Assembly (NCBI GenBank): GCA_910579105.1
Contig: CAJTRT010000036.1
Location: 1 to 25,782, forward strand
Source of the DNA: an uncultured Muribaculaceae bacterium
GTDB taxonomy: Bacteria > Bacteroidota > Bacteroidia > Bacteroidales > Muribaculaceae
Length of the DNA stretch: 25,782 nucleotides
Direction: 5' to 3'
The notes beneath the pieces were generated by a model. It did no database searches and was not told where the DNA came from. It was given only the letters and a program-made list of their open reading frames with translations. The number at the start of each line of letters is the position of its first letter. Position 1 is the first letter of the stretch. Position numbers and translations under genes: made by a program. Of this stretch, positions 1-9,200 are shown in pieces.

Positions 1-383
1 TCGCCACCTACCCGGTGGTCGCCGACGTGCCCGGAGCCTCGCAGATTTTCAACATCGTGTTCTTCGTGACCCTGTTATCGCTGCTGATACAGGGCACGAC
101 AGTGATAACCGCCGCGAAAAAGCTAAGCCTCATCGAAGAGGCTCCCCCCTCCGAGGAAGACTTCGGGGTTGAGCTTGCCGACGAGCACCCCACCTCGCTC
201 CACACCCTCGTCCTGACCGAACGCGACCTCACCGCCGGCAACACCCTCAGCCAGATATCCCTTCCGGAAGGGAACCTCGTGATGATGATCCGCCGCGGCG
301 AACGCTACATAGTCCCCAACGGCAAGCGCCGCCTCCTCCCCGGCGACTCCCTCCTGATCATCCGCGAAGACACCCCCAAATAA
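1..383 (+). CDS. K+/H+ antiporter (NhaP2/CvrA-like), C-terminal part only
   Basis: This is a partial gene; the 5' end lies outside the window and the reading frame is open from base 3. The visible ~126 residues hold the last membrane segment (FNIVFFVTLLSLLIQGTTV), preceded by ATYPVVADVPGA, a pattern typical of the end of the CPA1 antiporter domain. After a charged linker comes a soluble domain (about the last 65 residues, ...LPEGNLVMMIRRGERYIVPNG... ending GDSLLIIRED) that matches the TrkA-C/RCK_C fold. In this family the transporter exchanges cytoplasmic K+ or Na+ for H+ at the inner membrane, and the C-terminal domain senses a ligand. The stop is TAA at 381-383. The family call is firm from the membrane-segment plus TrkA-C order; the transported ion cannot be decided here. 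Confidence 0.85.
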   Translation, partial: ATYPVVADVPGASQIFNIVFFVTLLSLLIQGTTVITAAKKLSLIEEAPPSEEDFGVELADEHPTSLHTLVLTERDLTAGNTLSQISLPEGNLVMMIRRGERYIVPNGKRRLLPGDSLLIIREDTPK

Positions 384-400
384 CATCTCTCCCATCCTCC

Positions 401-1378
401 ATGCCTTCGCCGTATTTAAGCCGCAAACACCCCGACCTCCTGGCGCGGGCATCCTGGCACGACTATACAGGACGAAGCATATATCTCGTCACCTTCAACG
501 TCGCAAACGGGATTCCTCCATTTTCATCAATAGAAGCCACCGACCAAAATGGCACCGCCGTCTGCCATTTATCGAATATCGGTGAAACTATCGAGCACCA
601 AATCAGTCATATCACTGATTTTTACCCGTTTGTAAGTGTCATCAGCCACTGCGTGATGCCCGACCACATTCATTTGTTGGTATTCGTAAAAGAAAAGACC
701 AAAATCTCCCTCGGTCAAATCATCGGTTCGTTAAAAGGTAATTGCAGTAAAGCCGCAATGACTGCCTTCCCGGAGTTAGCACAAAAGATAAAAGACACCG
801 GGTTATTCAGCAAAGGATTTAACGACAGAATATTACAACGAAACGGACAACTCGACAACTTTCGGCGCTATATCGAAGACAATCCAAGGCGGTATCTTAT
901 ACGGAAAAGCCACCCTGAATATTTCAACCGCGTCAATATGGTGGCAATCAACGGCCAAGAATATGCGTTTTACGGAAATTTCCTGCTACTCAGGCACTGC
1001 GTGATTTCCGCCGTGAGAATCAGTCGTTCATTCTCACCAGCCGAATTGCAGGCCAAACATAGTGAATGGAACGAAGTGGCGCGTTCCGGTGGAGTATTAG
1101 TCTCGCCATTTATAAGCGTCGCAGAACGGATAGTCCGCGACAAGGCTTGCGAGAACGGAGCCAAAATAATACACCTGGTTACCAACGGCCTACCTGAGCG
1201 ATACAAGCCCTCCGGCCGCGAGTTTGTCCTCTGCGCCCAGGGACGCTTGCTGATTATCGCCCCCGTACACCACAACACCAGGAAAGAGAACCTGACCCGA
1301 GCGCAATGCCTGCGCCTAAACGAGCTTGCAGAACTGATAGCAGCCCAAGGAGCCAGAATGGCGCTTAGAAATCCATAA
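401..1378 (+). CDS. REP-associated tyrosine transposase (RAYT, Y1/HUH family) with an extra C-terminal domain
   Basis: Residues ~20-170 show the Y1 transposase (IS200-like) fold. The HUH motif is MPDHIHLLV (H89, H91) and the likely nucleophile is Y157 in the RRYIEDNP motif. These enzymes nick and rejoin single-stranded DNA at hairpins called REP sequences, and are usually single-copy and domesticated. The protein has 325 residues, well above the ~150-200 of a plain RAYT. Residues ~195-325 form a second domain (GGVLVSPF..., TNGLPERYKP, GRLLIIAP) whose pattern loosely recalls the DprA/Smf Rossmann fold; that reading is an inference. Base composition differs from the neighbours: bases 661-720 are about 38% GC, against about 70% for 181-240 in the antiporter gene, suggesting transfer. 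The start is 17 bases after the antiporter stop. A 32-bp inverted repeat begins 46 bases after the stop codon. Confidence 0.85.
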   Translation: MPSPYLSRKHPDLLARASWHDYTGRSIYLVTFNVANGIPPFSSIEATDQNGTAVCHLSNIGETIEHQISHITDFYPFVSVISHCVMPDHIHLLVFVKEKTKISLGQIIGSLKGNCSKAAMTAFPELAQKIKDTGLFSKGFNDRILQRNGQLDNFRRYIEDNPRRYLIRKSHPEYFNRVNMVAINGQEYAFYGNFLLLRHCVISAVRISRSFSPAELQAKHSEWNEVARSGGVLVSPFISVAERIVRDKACENGAKIIHLVTNGLPERYKPSGREFVLCAQGRLLIIAPVHHNTRKENLTRAQCLRLNELAELIAAQGARMALRNP

Positions 1379-1424
1379 CCGCCAGCCATCGGAGCAATGG
1401 AAACAGCAATATGGGCAAAGCATA

Positions 1425-1511
1425 GAAGCCGCTCGCTTACGCTCGCTCCACCCGACGACTTCGCGATTCCATTTGCTTTGTCGGGTGGAGCGAGCGTAAG
1501 CGAGCGGCTTC
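1425..1511. repeat. 32-bp perfect inverted repeat (REP/BIME-like hairpin) next to the RAYT gene
   Basis: The left arm 1425-1456 and right arm 1480-1511 are exact reverse complements over 32 bases, separated by a 23-base spacer (1457-1479). Each arm contains GCGAGCGTAAGCGAGC, itself a direct repeat of GCGAGC around GTAA. No T-run follows on either strand, so an ordinary intrinsic terminator is less likely than a substrate hairpin for the adjacent RAYT. No second copy was seen in this window. Confidence 0.8.
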
Positions 1512-1562
1512 CAATAAGTAGGAAACAGCCACCCACCGAAAAATAGAAAAAGGAAAGACAAA

Positions 1563-1595
1563 GCGAGGGGACCACCACAGATGCGGCCCCCTCGC
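1563..1595 (-). terminator. Probable intrinsic terminator of the adhesin-like gene
   Basis: On the minus strand an 11-bp stem (one G-U pair), based on GCGAGGGG/CCCCTCGC, is followed by TTTGTCTTTCC. It lies about 40 bases after the stop codon of the gene at 1636-5958. Confidence 0.7.
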
Positions 1596-1635
1596 AGCTT
1601 AGTAGCAGGCAGGAATGCCTGGATTGGGAAAAAGG

Positions 1636-4600
1636 TTATTTGACGAGAACCTTGGCGGTCGCGGAACCGGCGGTAACAAGATAGAGGCCGGGAGCAACCG
1701 GCACGCAGGTACGGGAAGCTGCCTTGGCCGAGTAGACGGTCGTTCCGTCAACGGCGGCAACTGTCACGACCTTTCCGGCAGCTCCTGTCACCACTATGGC
1801 GCCGTCAACGGCGCTGATTGTCACATCGTGAGCGCCAACCTGGCCGATCCCAGACTGGGCCATATCCACCACGACCTCGTTGGAGATGTGGGATTCTCCG
1901 GCAGCGTACAGGGTGGTTACAGCGTATGTGTAGGTTGACGAGTTGTCAACAGCCTCGTCCGTATATGTGGGAACGGTTACCGGCTCGGCATTGAGTCTCA
2001 CCTTGTCGCGGTAGACATTGTAACCGTTCACGGCAACTGTCTCGGCAGGACCGTTTTTGGCACGGAATGTCACATCGTCAACAAAGAGCATATACTGGTT
2101 GTAGCTCGTGCAGCGGATGGCAAAATACTTGGCTCCCTCTGGCAGATAAGCGGTGTACTGCGTCCACATGGGGGGTATCGCCTTGAACTCCTCTACGAGC
2201 GTGAAGTCTTCCACATCGGTACCGGTGGTGGAGTAGAGAATCTCAAAGGTTTCCAAATACTGGGTCTGGTCTGCGTCCGACTTGAAGCTGGAAGCCCATA
2301 GCGAGATTACCTGCGGCTGCCCTGTCAGCTCGGGCGAGATTGCCCAATCGTCGCTCTTGATCATCGTCTGTCCCTGCATGACATACATCGAGCAAAGGAA
2401 CTGGTTGCCGGAATGGGCGGCGAACTGCGAGCTGTTCAGAACCTCGTAGGTGTTATCCATCACGAAGAACGACTGGCGTCCGCTGACTGGGAGCTTCTTG
2501 GAACCGATGCCTCCGATTGTGGCCTTGTCGCCATCATAGAAAGTCCATCCAGGAAGGGATGTATTCCATGAAAGGGCAGGATCGTCGAAATTATGAGTCT
2601 CAGCGGCCACTTGCGACGAAAGACCCGCCGGCTCGCTCCATTGCAGCGCGACTTTCCCGTCTGCGGGAGAAGCAGCCAGATCAGAAACAGTCGGGAGGGA
2701 ATTGTTACGCGCCTCGACGACCACTTCCCTGCTATTGTCGGCAGGCACAAGGTCGGGGCCGTATTCCACCTCGGCCTTGAAAGTGACGGATTCAGGCGCG
2801 TAGATGTCAAAGCCATGGTTGAAGGTCACCGCGGTGGCGGCATCTGGTTCGAGGGCATCGCCGCTCCTCGACTCCACCAGTTCGTCATCCCGGTAGAGGT
2901 TCACCTTGTAGCCGAGAGCGCGGTTGAGACCCATGTTGGCTATGTTGACCTTTATGTCGAACAGGGTGTTGCGCTCAACCGAAGCGGGCGCCTCGATCGA
3001 ACGGAGCGAGAGGTTGTGCTCGGCGTACGACGTTACCTGGAAAGCATCGACATAGTGGAAGGCATACTGCACGGAAGTGGAAGCCACGCGGATCTGGATT
3101 GACTGTCCCGCGAAATCATCGAGCGGCACAACCACCTTGTTCCACTGGTTTTCCGGGCCTGTCTGGCCGACTGTCGAAGAGTAGAGCTTCTGATAGCCTG
3201 CCCCTCCGTTCACCTCGACCTCTACAAGGTTGGTGTTCTCGCTGGTGGTCTTGAAGTTATAGACGTAGAAGATGAACGCGGGCACCGGCAGGTCGGCAAG
3301 GTCGATTTTGCCGGTAAGCAACGCGCATTTAGCCGGGAGGTAGCCCTCGTAGAACATCATGCCGCCATCCTCGTCATAGGGATATATGCCATAGGCATCA
3401 TCCTTGTCGATTATAGTCCAGCGGTCAGTACCCTGCATAACCTCGTAACCGATAAGCGACTTCACAACGCCGTTGCCGAACGACTCGCTCCAAGGCACCT
3501 CGTAAGCCTTCCCGACAGCGGTCATCGACGAAGGCTTCGGTTTGGCAGTGCCACCCTCGGTGACAGCCTCGACGAGAGTCTGCACGAACTTCTGGCCGTC
3601 AGCCGCGTCTAAGGCGTCATACTGGTATGTAGTGCCCTTGACGTTTTCAGCGACAAGAATCTGCTCGCCGCTCACATACTTAGATATGCGGTACACGACA
3701 TCATCCGCACCAAGCGTGCGGCCGTCTACATCCCGGGTTACGGCAGTCCAGGTGGCCACGACGTGTCCCGGCTCGGTCTCGGTCATATTGACAGCCTCGG
3801 GCTGCACCGGCGCGCTGAAGCCGACATATGCGTCAGCGCTCGCAGTTGCACCCGCTCCGTGGCGGTTGTAGCAGACAACGGTATACGTATGGTTGCCGCA
3901 CGCAGGGTTCGTGTCATCGACCATCGAGAACGGTTGGCCGACGGCAAAGCCCTCTGTCGCTGTCTTCACGACCTCGCCGTCGCGGAGCAGCTCGACAGAG
4001 GTCACTGCGTCGAGCGCATCACCAACAAGATTGACTGCGGGCAGAGTGAAGCTGACTGTGGCCGAGTGCGCGCCTGTCGGGTCGGCCACAACGGCGAGCT
4101 CGGTCACTGCACCCGGAGCGAGCGTCGAGACACCCTCGCGGATAGTTATGCTTTCGACATAGAGATAGCCTCCGGCGGCCGATGTGGCGTGGATGCCCAT
4201 ATAGCACATACCGTCGGCCGGTGCCAACAGAGAGCCGTTAAACGCGGTGTAGGAGCCAGTCTTTACCTCTGTGGAAGGAATAACGGTATTGGTCATAGCC
4301 TCCGCGGTGGCCTCAGAGCCGGCCATTACCTCGAAAGTCTCGGTGTATGAAGCCGAATATCCTTTTAGAGAGACGCTGACCTCGTAGGAGCACCCTTCCT
4401 TGACTTTCAGCGGGGGGAGTATGATCCAGTTGTCGGCAGGCTTGGAGTTCGTGCTAACATACACTGCGTTGCTGCTGACACTCCATGTCTTGCTGTTGTT
4501 GTTGATCTGCGACCACCCGAAGAGAGCGCTGCTGTTGGGGAATGTGGCGGCAAAAGGAGGCTCGATGGCGCCAAGCTGGAACGTGGCGGATTTCGCGGGA

Positions 4601-5958
4601 GCGGATACCAGGTCGCCGGTGACCGCCTCGACCGTGTAGTAGTACTCCGTGCGGGTGTCGGGCAGCGGCAGCGGGTCAACCAGAGTGGTCGTTTTAAGGT
4701 CGGCGGCGCTGACGACAACCGCGCCGGGATAGCGGGTGACGCGGTAAACCAGGTTGGAACGATCGATAGTGCCGTTGTTCACACCGCTCGAAACCGAACC
4801 CCAGCGGAGCGTCACGTTGCCGTCGGCATAGCTCTGGACGGTAACTGACGAGGGCGCCTTCGGAGTATCGACGCCGACAAACTTCTTGGAAGCACGCTTT
4901 TTGGGGCTTTCTCCGGCGGCGTTCGAGGTCGTTACGGCGAAGCTGTATGTATCGCTCTTGTCAAGCGTCACATCCGCTGCCTGGTAGCCCGACGCTCCGA
5001 AAGTGCTTTCGCCGGTGGCCACCTCCCTGCCGTTGGCGTACACATGCCAGGTGAGGGGACCCTCGCCTGCCGAGCCGTCGTACTTGTAACGAGGCATCTG
5101 GAACTGCACCTTGCCAGTGAGGCTCGTGCCGCTGAAACTGAGGTTGACAGATGACACAGCCGCGGGAACCCCGGCCGCCGGCTCGGCCACCGGCAAATAG
5201 AAGCCGCCTACCTGCTCCTCATTCTCAAAATCATAGAGCTTGGTGGCGGACGCGGTGGCGAGATCGACTGAGTAAAGCGCGGCCTCCGACGAGGTCTTCA
5301 CACTGTATATGAACTTGCCACTCTCATTGTCGATGAAACCGCCCGTGATCCATTCGGTCGCGAGCCCGGTATCACCCTTCGGAGTAAGAGCGCCCGTGCG
5401 GGTATCAACAGTGAAAAGCGCGCCGTCCTCGTCGATTGCCCAAAGTGTCCCGGCCGCGTCGAAGGAGCAGGCACCCCACCCTTTCGGAAGGTCCGCGATC
5501 TTGGTCTTGCCCCAGTAAGGGACGTTCACCGAACAGAACCTGAACGAGTCGCCATCGCTGTTGTAGTAGCAGCCGAAAGTCTCGTCGCGGTCCTCGTTAT
5601 AAGCCAAGGCGGTGGCGACATCCTCCATCGTGCCGGAATAATTGTCTTCAATCTCCCAGGTTTTCAAGTCGAAACTCTGCTGGGCGATCCCGGGAATCCC
5701 CGAAATCACCTCGAAACGGATACCATAATAGTACCCGTCATAAGCCATACCGCCACCGCTGGCGTAGACATTGCGCGCCAACTGCACGGGATTGTAGGAC
5801 GAGGTTGTGAACTGGTACATACCCGCTGCCTGCGGAGGGTATGACACCGCGGCGTTGAACTTGACCTCGGCTTCAGCCGCAAAAGAGGCTGTCCCCGAAA
5901 GCAACGCCAAGCCAAAAGCGATAAATTTACCGCTTATGGGGGGGGTAAAATTACACAT
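1636..5958 (-). CDS. Large secreted adhesin-like protein: FN3 and choice-of-anchor J (cleaved-adhesin) domains with a T9SS-type C-terminal sorting domain
   Basis: The protein has 1440 residues. A signal peptide covers ~1-28 (hydrophobic FIAFGLALLSGTASFAA). Residues ~40-260 look like propeller-type repeats (TLWAIDEDGALFTVDTRTG). FN3-like domains follow at ~265-360, 365-460, 612-715 and 717-815. Choice-of-anchor J/cleaved-adhesin modules lie at ~465-610, 818-985 and ~1115-1290 (NWIILPPL, DWAISPEL). A CARDB-like domain sits at ~990-1080. The end (~1370-1440, GLYLVTAGSATAKVLVK) is a Por/T9SS type A-like sorting domain. The protein is probably exported and surface-held, binding host or glycan surfaces; no catalytic motif was seen. 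The only possible ATG is at 5956-5958, since an in-frame TAA lies 9 bases upstream and no later Met occurs before residue 48. Codons 5-7 contain a run of eight C. The gene is single, with its own promoter and terminator. Confidence 0.82.
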   Translation of the reverse strand: MCNFTPPISGKFIAFGLALLSGTASFAAEAEVKFNAAVSYPPQAAGMYQFTTSSYNPVQLARNVYASGGGMAYDGYYYGIRFEVISGIPGIAQQSFDLKTWEIEDNYSGTMEDVATALAYNEDRDETFGCYYNSDGDSFRFCSVNVPYWGKTKIADLPKGWGACSFDAAGTLWAIDEDGALFTVDTRTGALTPKGDTGLATEWITGGFIDNESGKFIYSVKTSSEAALYSVDLATASATKLYDFENEEQVGGFYLPVAEPAAGVPAAVSSVNLSFSGTSLTGKVQFQMPRYKYDGSAGEGPLTWHVYANGREVATGESTFGASGYQAADVTLDKSDTYSFAVTTSNAAGESPKKRASKKFVGVDTPKAPSSVTVQSYADGNVTLRWGSVSSGVNNGTIDRSNLVYRVTRYPGAVVVSAADLKTTTLVDPLPLPDTRTEYYYTVEAVTGDLVSAPAKSATFQLGAIEPPFAATFPNSSALFGWSQINNNSKTWSVSSNAVYVSTNSKPADNWIILPPLKVKEGCSYEVSVSLKGYSASYTETFEVMAGSEATAEAMTNTVIPSTEVKTGSYTAFNGSLLAPADGMCYMGIHATSAAGGYLYVESITIREGVSTLAPGAVTELAVVADPTGAHSATVSFTLPAVNLVGDALDAVTSVELLRDGEVVKTATEGFAVGQPFSMVDDTNPACGNHTYTVVCYNRHGAGATASADAYVGFSAPVQPEAVNMTETEPGHVVATWTAVTRDVDGRTLGADDVVYRISKYVSGEQILVAENVKGTTYQYDALDAADGQKFVQTLVEAVTEGGTAKPKPSSMTAVGKAYEVPWSESFGNGVVKSLIGYEVMQGTDRWTIIDKDDAYGIYPYDEDGGMMFYEGYLPAKCALLTGKIDLADLPVPAFIFYVYNFKTTSENTNLVEVEVNGGAGYQKLYSSTVGQTGPENQWNKVVVPLDDFAGQSIQIRVASTSVQYAFHYVDAFQVTSYAEHNLSLRSIEAPASVERNTLFDIKVNIANMGLNRALGYKVNLYRDDELVESRSGDALEPDAATAVTFNHGFDIYAPESVTFKAEVEYGPDLVPADNSREVVVEARNNSLPTVSDLAASPADGKVALQWSEPAGLSSQVAAETHNFDDPALSWNTSLPGWTFYDGDKATIGGIGSKKLPVSGRQSFFVMDNTYEVLNSSQFAAHSGNQFLCSMYVMQGQTMIKSDDWAISPELTGQPQVISLWASSFKSDADQTQYLETFEILYSTTGTDVEDFTLVEEFKAIPPMWTQYTAYLPEGAKYFAIRCTSYNQYMLFVDDVTFRAKNGPAETVAVNGYNVYRDKVRLNAEPVTVPTYTDEAVDNSSTYTYAVTTLYAAGESHISNEVVVDMAQSGIGQVGAHDVTISAVDGAIVVTGAAGKVVTVAAVDGTTVYSAKAASRTCVPVAPGLYLVTAGSATAKVLVK
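5938..5945 (-). repeat. C8 homopolymer tract in codons 5-7 of the adhesin-like gene
   Basis: On the coding strand ACC CCC CCC ATA reads T-P-P-I. Loss of one C gives ACC CCC CCA TAA, and gain of one C gives ...CAT AAG CGG TAA. Either slip would therefore end translation within a few codons. Eight bases is short for a fast contingency tract, and the site is also a hotspot for sequencing error. Confidence 0.7.
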
Positions 5959-6115
5959 TACAGATTAGATTAATGAATTAACTTTATGTTTTAAGCAATC
6001 TGATATTTTTATGAAGCCGGACAAACATTATGGCATCATTTCCGGACCACGCATAGATTGATTTCCTGCCTATCCCCAGTGGACAGACCCTGGCTATAAT
6101 ATTCCTGTTTCGGCG

Positions 6116-6139
6116 CAAAGATAGCAAAAAATCACAAAA
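6116..6139 (-). promoter_or_regulatory. Predicted Bacteroidota promoter of the adhesin-like gene
   Basis: On the minus strand the -7 box TATCTTTG (6116-6123) matches TAnnTTTG exactly. The stretch upstream of it is T-rich, and a TATG lies at about the -33 distance (19-base spacer). The predicted leader is about 150 bases; the rest of the gap 5959-6254 holds only this promoter and the terminator of the upstream gene. Confidence 0.6.
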
Positions 6140-6203
6140 AAACATATTTCAATGCCGATAATTATTACGACCTGGAAAAAACGGCAATTTATTATCAAAC
6201 CAA

Positions 6204-6233
6204 GCGAGGGAGCCGCAGTTGCGGCTCCCTCGC
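6204..6233 (-). terminator. Probable terminator of the esterase fusion gene
   Basis: There is a perfect 13-bp stem, GCGAGGGAGCCGC/GCGGCTCCCTCGC, with a 4-base loop, 21 bases after the stop codon. The following minus-strand sequence (TTGGTTTGATAATAAATT) is T-rich but not a pure T-run. Confidence 0.7.
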
Positions 6234-6254
6234 GGTAACGGGTATTTAAGGGTA

Positions 6255-9200
6255 TCAGCGGATTACCACCTTCTCAACAATGACCTCGCCGGAAGCGGAA
6301 CGCTTGCATACGATGTTCACACCTTGCGCCGGGCGGGAAAGCCTGCGCCCCTGGAGGTCGTAGACCGCAATAATCTCGGCATCCGCGGAAGCCGAGTCAT
6401 TGATTCCGCTGGTTCCGGGAACTCCTTTTGCCGAAAGACCCCCGAACTCGTTGACAGCCTGCACGGCGTAGTTGCCGGAAGCCTTGGCCGAGGGAACGGA
6501 TACCGCCGTGTCGGTTGTAATCTCGAGCACGGTGTCGCCGTCGGTCACCACATAGCAGATGGCGTAGGGTACAGCCTCCCAGGAAAGCTCGCTGCCCGAC
6601 AGCACGGGAGCAGGAGCGGCGCATGCCTCGGTCTTGATTGCCGGCTGCCAGGAATCCGCCCCAGAAAGCACGTTGGAGAGTGTGTATTGGGCCGCTTCCT
6701 CGTCAGTGAGGTGGTTCTTGGCTGTGGCATATACCTTCTCGCCGTTCTCCATACGATAGTAGGTGTCGCGGCGCTGCGAGAGGTCTACGAGGTTGCCGTT
6801 GGCGTCGGTGGTGTTCCAGTCGGCCCAGATGGCGGGGAGACCGCCCATCGTCTCATACCAGCCGGTAGCGGGGATGTTGACCTCGGCGCGGGTGTTGAGG
6901 AACACGGTCTTGGGGAAGTTGTGCCAGGGCCGGCCGAGCCACACGGTGGTCTTCGACGGGTCGCCGGGAGCGGTGATCACGCAGTCGCGGAACACATAGC
7001 CCCACGCCACATCCCTGTCGTGGGATGGAGCGACGATGTAACCGCCCGAATCGCGGTTGATCAGCAGCGTGGTGTTTTCTATGTAGATGTCACCGCTGTT
7101 ATAGATGAAGTCAACGGCGCCTTCGATAAGGGAGTTCTTCACATACGCGCGGTGAGCCGACTTGCTGGGGGTGATCCAGGTATCCTGGTAGGAGAGCATG
7201 GCCACATTGTTGAATATGGTGCGGTCGCCGATGGTGTTGAGGGCGAGAGCCTGCGGGCCGGCCTTCTTTTCGTGACCGTAGGAGTTTTCGAGCGTTATGT
7301 TCTCGAAGAAGCAGTCGTTTGACTTCACAACCACCGTCGCGCCCACGCTGACGTGCAGAGCGTTGTCGCCCCCGCAGAGAAGGTCGTCGAGAATGACCGC
7401 CTTGTCGCGGTCCTGGCCGATGAGATGGATAAACGGCTTGTTCTCGGGAATATCGACATGCTCCTTGTACCGTCCGTTCTTCACAAAGATGAGCCAGGGC
7501 TTCACCCTTCCGGCGGGAGCGGCATCGATGGCGGCCTGAACCGACGCGTAGTCGCCCGTGCCGTTGATGTCAACCACAGCGTCATAGAGACGGGCCTCGG
7601 GCTGCTGGCGCTCCATCGTGGTGAACGACAGGCTGACAGCGGGAGCCGCGTTGCCGCCGCGGTCGGTAACAGTCCCGGCGGGCATGTTGAAAGTGTAGGT
7701 TGTGTTATAATCAAGGCCGGTGTAGCGGAATACGGCGCTCTTGCCTGAGATTGTAGGCACAATTGACGCTCCGTTGAGCGTGGCCGCACCACTTCCGAGG
7801 CGTATCTTCTCGTCGAATGTCAGCACGACAGATCCATGCACCGACGCGCCGGTGGCGTTGTCGGCGGGAATCGCGGAGGTCAGGACAGGCGGATTGGGAT
7901 CAATGCCGCGCGAGACAGTACCGAGCACAAACACATCGGTGATCGCCAGGCCGTCATAGTCGGTCGCGTTGCCGATAAGTTCCGAATCGAAGTCGGGATA
8001 CCAGCGCACATAAACCCTCGGCTGGTTCTCCGCCTCGGCGGGGAGGGGGAACTCGGCATCAGTCCACACGCGGTTGCCGGGCGACATCTCGCCGAGGTTC
8101 GTGTAGTTCTTGCCGTCGATCGAGTACTGCACGAAGAAACGGCTGTATGTGTTGTAGGAACAGCTCAGCGAGGAAGCGATTCTGAGGTCGCTGTAATCGG
8201 TGGTCGAGAATGAAGCCTCGAAGAAAAGTTTTGAAGAGCGTACCTTCCATATGCGGGCGGCGTAGCGTCCGTTCTCGTCGCCGCGGTTCACGCCGCGCTG
8301 CAGCCAGGTGGAAGTTTCCCCGTTCTCGTTATGCAACGACATAAGTCCGGCGTTGTCGCTCTCGGCCTTAAAGTCGGCGGCACGTTCCGAATTGGGATCA
8401 TCGTTACGAAAGTCCCACCCGACTATATAGTCGTCAGCCGCATAAGTAGCGGTAAGGTTTTTCGCGCCATCCATCCTCACCGAGCGTTCGGGCGAGGTGG
8501 TCTGGTCCTCCCAGTTTGTAAAGGTCAGCACGCGGTTGTTGGCTGCCGACAGCCGCACGTCAGTGCCGGCCTCGTAGTAGCGCGCGCCGTCAATCATATG
8601 CCCTTCGGGGGTGACACTGACCATATAGTCGTTTGCCCCTCCCTCGACAGCGATTTCAAGCGGATAAATGGTCAGTTTCTCATATTCCGCGACAAGAGCC
8701 ATGTCGGCGGTTGCCGGGAAGGTGTAGGGGTTAGCGGTCGAGACGGTCTGACCGCCGACGCTCCATCCCTTGAAACGATAACCGAAATTCTCGGTGGCAG
8801 TGACAGTCACCTCGACGTTCTCCTCCACCGAACCCGTATTCGGGGAGATGGTCACACTGCCCGCCTCGGCAATCGCAGGAGCCGCGGTAATCGAATAGAC
8901 AGGCACAGCTACCTCCTGGCCGGAGACCTCCCCCTCGATCATAACATCGTGGATGGTTATGGTTTTTGTGTTTCCAAGTGAATAAATACCCACGCGCATA
9001 GTGAGGGTATTGTTGAACACTACCACACCGTTAACGTCAAACTCGAAGAACGACTGCCTTCCGTTGGCATCGTCGTTGTTGCGCGCCGGCACGAGGTCTT
9101 TCCCAAGCTCCGTTACCGCTCCGTCAACATCTATGTTGCAGGCAAGCTTGCCGCCGTCTGTGCCGTTGCGAGTGGCGTAGAACGAGACTTTCTTTGGCTG

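Noticed and set aside
1425..1511. The long hairpin as a plain terminator of the RAYT gene
   Set aside because: It has a 23-base loop, a 32-bp perfect stem and no T-run on either strand. A terminator role in addition is not excluded.
970..1578. 202-codon minus-strand frame across the RAYT 3' end and hairpin
   Set aside because: It is antisense to a recognised gene, runs through the inverted repeat and shows no domain.
6219..7322. 367-codon open frame on the plus strand opposite the pectinesterase domain
   Set aside because: The minus strand has all pectinesterase catalytic motifs here; the plus-strand frame shows no recognisable domain.
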